From NCBI RefSeq assembly GCF_028023675.1, contig NZ_JAQIOZ010000006.1, positions 248,001 through 312,000 of the forward strand: a stretch of DNA of 64,000 nt, in the 5' to 3' direction. The notes under the pieces were generated by a model that searched no databases, was not told where the DNA came from, and was given only the letters and a program-made list of their open reading frames with translations. Positions 61,270 to 64,000 of the stretch are shown here, in pieces (the stretch's first letter is position 1; every line of letters starts with the position of its first letter). A program made the position numbers and the translations under genes. This stretch comes from Primorskyibacter aestuariivivens (lineage in GTDB: Bacteria; Pseudomonadota; Alphaproteobacteria; Rhodobacterales; Rhodobacteraceae).

Positions 61270-61788
61270 GTGGATAGAGCCCAGAAAGAGAAAGTGGTCG
61301 AGGAACTCGGCCAGATCTTCGAAAGCTCTGGCGTCGTTGTGGTCTCCCACTACGAAGGTCTCACAGTTGCCGAGATGCAGGATCTGCGCGCACGTGCTCG
61401 TGAAGCAGGTGGGTCGGTCCGCGTCGCCAAGAACAGGCTCGCCAAGATCGCCCTTGATGGAAAGCCCTGCGAAAGCATTGCTGACTATCTGACGGGTATG
61501 ACCGTGCTCACCTATTCCGAGGACCCCGTGGCAGCAGCCAAGGTGGCCGAGGACTTCGCCAAGGAGAACAAGAAGTTCGAAATCCTTGGCGGGGCCATAG
61601 GTGAAACCGCACTGGACCGTGCCGGTGTCGAAGCCGTGTCGAAAATGCCGTCGCGCGAGGAGCTCATTGCTTCCATCGTCGGCTGCATCGGCGCACCTGC
61701 TTCGAATATCGCCGGGGCCATTGGCGCACCTGCTTCGAATATCGCTTCCATCCTCTCGACCATCGAGGAAAAGGCCGAAGCGGCGTAA
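61270..61788 (+). CDS. rplJ: Ribosomal protein uL10
   Basis: Stalk protein binding L7/L12 dimers, 172 residues. Starts with GTG (reads [21 protein letters not shown]) after GGAG at 7 nt. Seen: [19 protein letters not shown] and [12 protein letters not shown] and [20 protein letters not shown]. The C-terminal L12-binding helix contains a doubled IGAPASNIA segment, a 33-bp direct tandem repeat. Followed by rplL after 71 nt. Confidence 0.96.
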   Translation: MDRAQKEKVVEELGQIFESSGVVVVSHYEGLTVAEMQDLRARAREAGGSVRVAKNRLAKIALDGKPCESIADYLTGMTVLTYSEDPVAAAKVAEDFAKENKKFEILGGAIGETALDRAGVEAVSKMPSREELIASIVGCIGAPASNIAGAIGAPASNIASILSTIEEKAEAA

Positions 61789-61859
61789 GGCAACTGACAA
61801 GATCTGCGTAGGGATCCCTCCCGACGTTGGAACACATCTAGATACGGAAAGAGTCAATC

Positions 61860-62243
61860 ATGGCTGATCTGAAAAAACTGGCAGAAGAAATCGTCAACCT
61901 GACGCTGCTGGAAGCACAAGAACTGAAAACCATCCTCAAAGACGAATACGGCATCGAGCCCGCCGCTGGCGGCGCGGTTATGGTTGCCGGTGCAGCTGGC
62001 GGCGACGCCGGTGGCGCGGCTGCTGAAGAGCAGACCGAATTCGACGTGATCCTCAAGTCCGCCGGCGACAAGAAGATCAACGTGATCAAAGAAGTCCGCG
62101 CCATCACCGGCCTGGGCCTCAAAGAAGCCAAAGAGCTGGTCGAAGCTGGCGGCAAAGCCGTCAAAGAAGGCGTCGACAAAGCCGAAGCAGAAGACCTCAA
62201 AGGCAAGCTGGAAGCAGCTGGCGCCGAAGTCGAGCTCAAGTAA
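61860..62243 (+). CDS. rplL: Ribosomal protein bL12 (L7/L12)
   Basis: Factor-recruiting stalk protein, 127 residues. N-terminal dimerisation part [32 protein letters not shown], Ala/Gly hinge ([12 protein letters not shown]) and C-terminal domain [24 protein letters not shown]. Normal family length. A terminator-like hairpin lies 26 nt past the stop. Confidence 0.98.
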   Translation: MADLKKLAEEIVNLTLLEAQELKTILKDEYGIEPAAGGAVMVAGAAGGDAGGAAAEEQTEFDVILKSAGDKKINVIKEVRAITGLGLKEAKELVEAGGKAVKEGVDKAEAEDLKGKLEAAGAEVELK

Positions 62244-62269
62244 TTCGGGCCTTCGGGCTTGGTTTACGG

Positions 62270-62308
62270 ACAGGCGTCACCGCAAGGTGGCGTCTGTTTT
62301 CGTTTTTG
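62270..62308 (+). terminator. Terminator or attenuator between rplL and rpoB
   Basis: ACAGGCGTCACC (62270-62281) pairs with GGTGGCGTCTGT (62286-62297), 12 bp with two G-T pairs and a GCAA loop, followed by TTTTCGTTTTT. In E. coli a partial attenuator also lies between rplL and rpoB; here the structure looks stronger. Confidence 0.8.
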
Positions 62309-62323
62309 TAGCTGGCACTCTGA

Positions 62324-62369
62324 CCGATTTCTTTTGAAGAAATCGGACCGGAAACTTTCAAAGTTTCCG
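62324..62369 (+). repeat. 46-bp double-hairpin repeat, copy D
   Basis: CCGATTTCTT (62324-62333), 3-nt loop, AAGAAATCGG (62337-62346), then CGGAAACTT (62349-62357), 3-nt loop, AAGTTTCCG (62361-62369). It lies just past the rplL terminator. Compared with copies A-C hairpin 2 has two paired substitutions that keep the stem intact. Same orientation as A and C. Confidence 0.8.
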
Positions 62370-62798
62370 CATCCGCCGACTGCGCGGCTGTCTATCCAGC
62401 TTGACCGGTCTCGCGCTTTTTGGCATGCTTTCCTAGATTAAAGTTTCATCAACCCTTGGGCTCAGGGGTTGCGCTCTTTGCGTTCACGACATATTTGGAA
62501 GTTTCACGCGGTTTCGAGCGATTCGGAGCCGCCTTTTCTGTCTGGAAACATGGGAGCCCCTCACTCAAATCTGATTTGTCTGACATGCTCCGAAAGGTCA
62601 GCCAAATCAAAGAATTAACCTTCCTGGCTCGGTAAGGCTCTGATGTGCAGGGCTTTTCCAAGGCAGGAAAGCAAATCGAGAGCGGCGCGGTGGGACGCGC
62701 AGCGAGAATGGATTTGTTGGCCAGCTTGTCTCTGATGGGTGCGATTGCAGAAGCCCGACTGCGATCGGTCCGGTGAGAAATGAAAGGTGTCCAGACAC
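62370..62798 (+). other. Non-coding leader upstream of rpoB
   Basis: About 430 bp with no convincing gene; a 71-codon frame from 62420 lacks a ribosome site and is not protein-like. A weak inverted repeat (CAACCC...GGGTTG, about 62450-62471) is present. After the terminator at 62270-62308, rpoBC probably needs a promoter here or read-through; no box pair stands out clearly. Confidence 0.4.
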
Positions 62799-64000
62799 AT
62801 GGCGCAAAGCTTCCTCGGTCAAAAACGTCTTCGCCGCTATTACGGCAAGATCCGTGAAGTCCTTGAAATGCCGAACCTTATCGAGGTTCAGAAATCTTCT
62901 TATGATCTCTTCCTGAAATCCGGTGATCAGCTGGAGCCGATGGACGGCGAAGGCATCAAAGGTGTTTTTCAGTCGGTGTTCCCGATCAAGGATTTCAACG
63001 AAACATCCGTTCTGGAATTCGTAAATTACGAGCTGGAAAAGCCGAAATTCGACGTTGAAGAATGCCAGCAGCGCGATCTGACCTACAGCGCGCCGCTCAA
63101 AGTGACGCTGCGCCTCATCGTGTTTGATGTGGACGAGGATACCGGCGCGAAATCCGTCAAGGACATCAAGGAACAGGATGTGTTCATGGGCGATATGCCC
63201 CTGATGACACCGAATGGCACCTTTGTCGTGAACGGCACTGAACGCGTGATCGTGTCCCAGATGCACCGCTCGCCCGGTGTGTTCTTTGACCATGACAAGG
63301 GCAAGACCCACAGCTCGGGCAAGCTGCTCTTTGCCTGCCGCATCATTCCCTATCGCGGCTCGTGGCTGGACTTTGAATTTGACGCCAAGGACATCGTCTT
63401 TGCACGCATCGACCGCCGCCGGAAACTCCCGGTGACGACGCTTCTCTACGCTCTTGGTCTCGACCAGGAAGCTATCATGGATGCCTATTACAACACGGTG
63501 TCCTATACCCTGCGCAAAGGCGAAGGCTGGGCGACCAAGTTCTTCCCCGAGCGTGTGCGCGGCACCCGCCCGACCTATGACCTTGTGGATGCGGGCACCG
63601 GCGAAGTGATTGCCGAAGCGGGCAAGAAAGTCACCCCGCGCGCTGTCAAGAAGCTGATCGACGAAGGCAAGGTTGAGGAACTGCTGCTGCCGTTCGACCA
63701 GATTGTCGGCAAATTCGTCGCCAAGGACATCATCAACGAAGAAACCGGCGCGATCTATGTCGAGGCCGGCGATGAGCTGACCTGGGAAGTGGACAAGGAC
63801 GGGGACGTCACCGGCGGTTCGCTCAAGGAACTGCTGGATGCGGGTATCACCGAGATCCCGGTTCTGGACATCGACAACATCACGGTCGGCCCCTACATGC
63901 GCAACACCATGGCGCAGGACAAGAACATGAACCGCGACACCGCGCTCATGGATATCTACCGCGTGATGCGTCCGGGCGAGCCGCCCACCGTCGAAGCGGC
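62799..64000 (+). CDS. rpoB: RNA polymerase beta subunit, 3' end cut by window
   Basis: Catalytic core subunit of RNA polymerase; the first 400 residues are present. Seen: [112 protein letters not shown] and the start of beta domain 2. The rifampicin region is beyond the window. ATG at 62799 follows AAAGG at a somewhat long spacing. Preceded by a 555-bp gap with terminator and repeat. Confidence 0.97.
   Translation, partial: MAQSFLGQKRLRRYYGKIREVLEMPNLIEVQKSSYDLFLKSGDQLEPMDGEGIKGVFQSVFPIKDFNETSVLEFVNYELEKPKFDVEECQQRDLTYSAPLKVTLRLIVFDVDEDTGAKSVKDIKEQDVFMGDMPLMTPNGTFVVNGTERVIVSQMHRSPGVFFDHDKGKTHSSGKLLFACRIIPYRGSWLDFEFDAKDIVFARIDRRRKLPVTTLLYALGLDQEAIMDAYYNTVSYTLRKGEGWATKFFPERVRGTRPTYDLVDAGTGEVIAEAGKKVTPRAVKKLIDEGKVEELLLPFDQIVGKFVAKDIINEETGAIYVEAGDELTWEVDKDGDVTGGSLKELLDAGITEIPVLDIDNITVGPYMRNTMAQDKNMNRDTALMDIYRVMRPGEPPTVEA

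Noticed and set aside
62420-62635. 71-codon frame between rplL and rpoB
   Set aside because: No ribosome site, not protein-like, and preceded by a terminator and structured repeat.

Overview
The window is a piece of a high-GC alphaproteobacterial chromosome, most likely from the Roseobacter group of the Rhodobacteraceae. The evidence is a set of family-typical genes and gene orders: a propionyl-CoA carboxylase cluster with a PccR/ScfR-type regulator, methylsuccinyl-CoA dehydrogenase of the ethylmalonyl-CoA pathway, DUF6497 and DUF1244 proteins, infA-maf-RNase E/G-yacG, COQ9 next to rpsU, short-form hisG with hisZ, and tRNA-Trp upstream of secE-nusG-rplKA-rplJL-rpoB. No phage, IS element, CRISPR array or rRNA was seen. 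The sequence is ordinary chromosomal backbone with accessory genes set into conserved blocks.

Region 1 (1-9 kb): pccB and pccA are separated by a minus-strand string of small genes (a 118-aa protein, a DUF6497 protein, two tiny lipoproteins and a 120-aa protein) punctuated by three terminator-like hairpins. Divergent from pccB are a Bcr/CflA-type MFS exporter and pccR. TTTGCAAA boxes lie in the pccB-MFS interval and before pccR. Region 2 (9-25 kb): NhaA, an AGCS amino-acid symporter with a universal stress protein, a nuclease-like protein and a nitrilase, then infA-maf-rng-yacG, pyruvate kinase, rpmI-rplT and pheS, followed by small metabolic genes, a K+ channel and a gene remnant.

Region 3 (25-35 kb): a minus-strand purine block, xdhA-xdhB-xdhC-ATPase-permease-permease-BMP lipoprotein. 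Most junctions overlap by 1-4 nt, so nucleoside/purine uptake and xanthine oxidation appear to be made together. Region 4 (35-53 kb): an ArsR-type regulator with two SRPBCC proteins and three copies of a shared operator, dnaE, a TauE/SafE exporter, mcd, a Hint-domain protein, hisS-hisZ-hisG, a ClpP-fold-like periplasmic protein, and QOR-COQ9-rpsU.

Region 5 (53-64 kb): the transcription/translation block from tRNA-Trp to rpoB is interrupted twice. A 774-residue MORN-repeat/caspase-like protein sits between tRNA-Trp and secE. A secreted small protein and a membrane-anchored winged-helix/TPR protein sit between rplA and rplJ. Terminator-like structures follow rplA and rplL, so the block is probably read as several units.

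The most unusual signal not explained by genes is a 46-bp double-hairpin repeat present four times (about 13.7, 28.7, 40.2 and 62.3 kb). It always lies between genes, occurs in both orientations, and carries compensatory base changes in both stems. Coordinates and start codons were worked out by eye from the sequence; no homology search was run.
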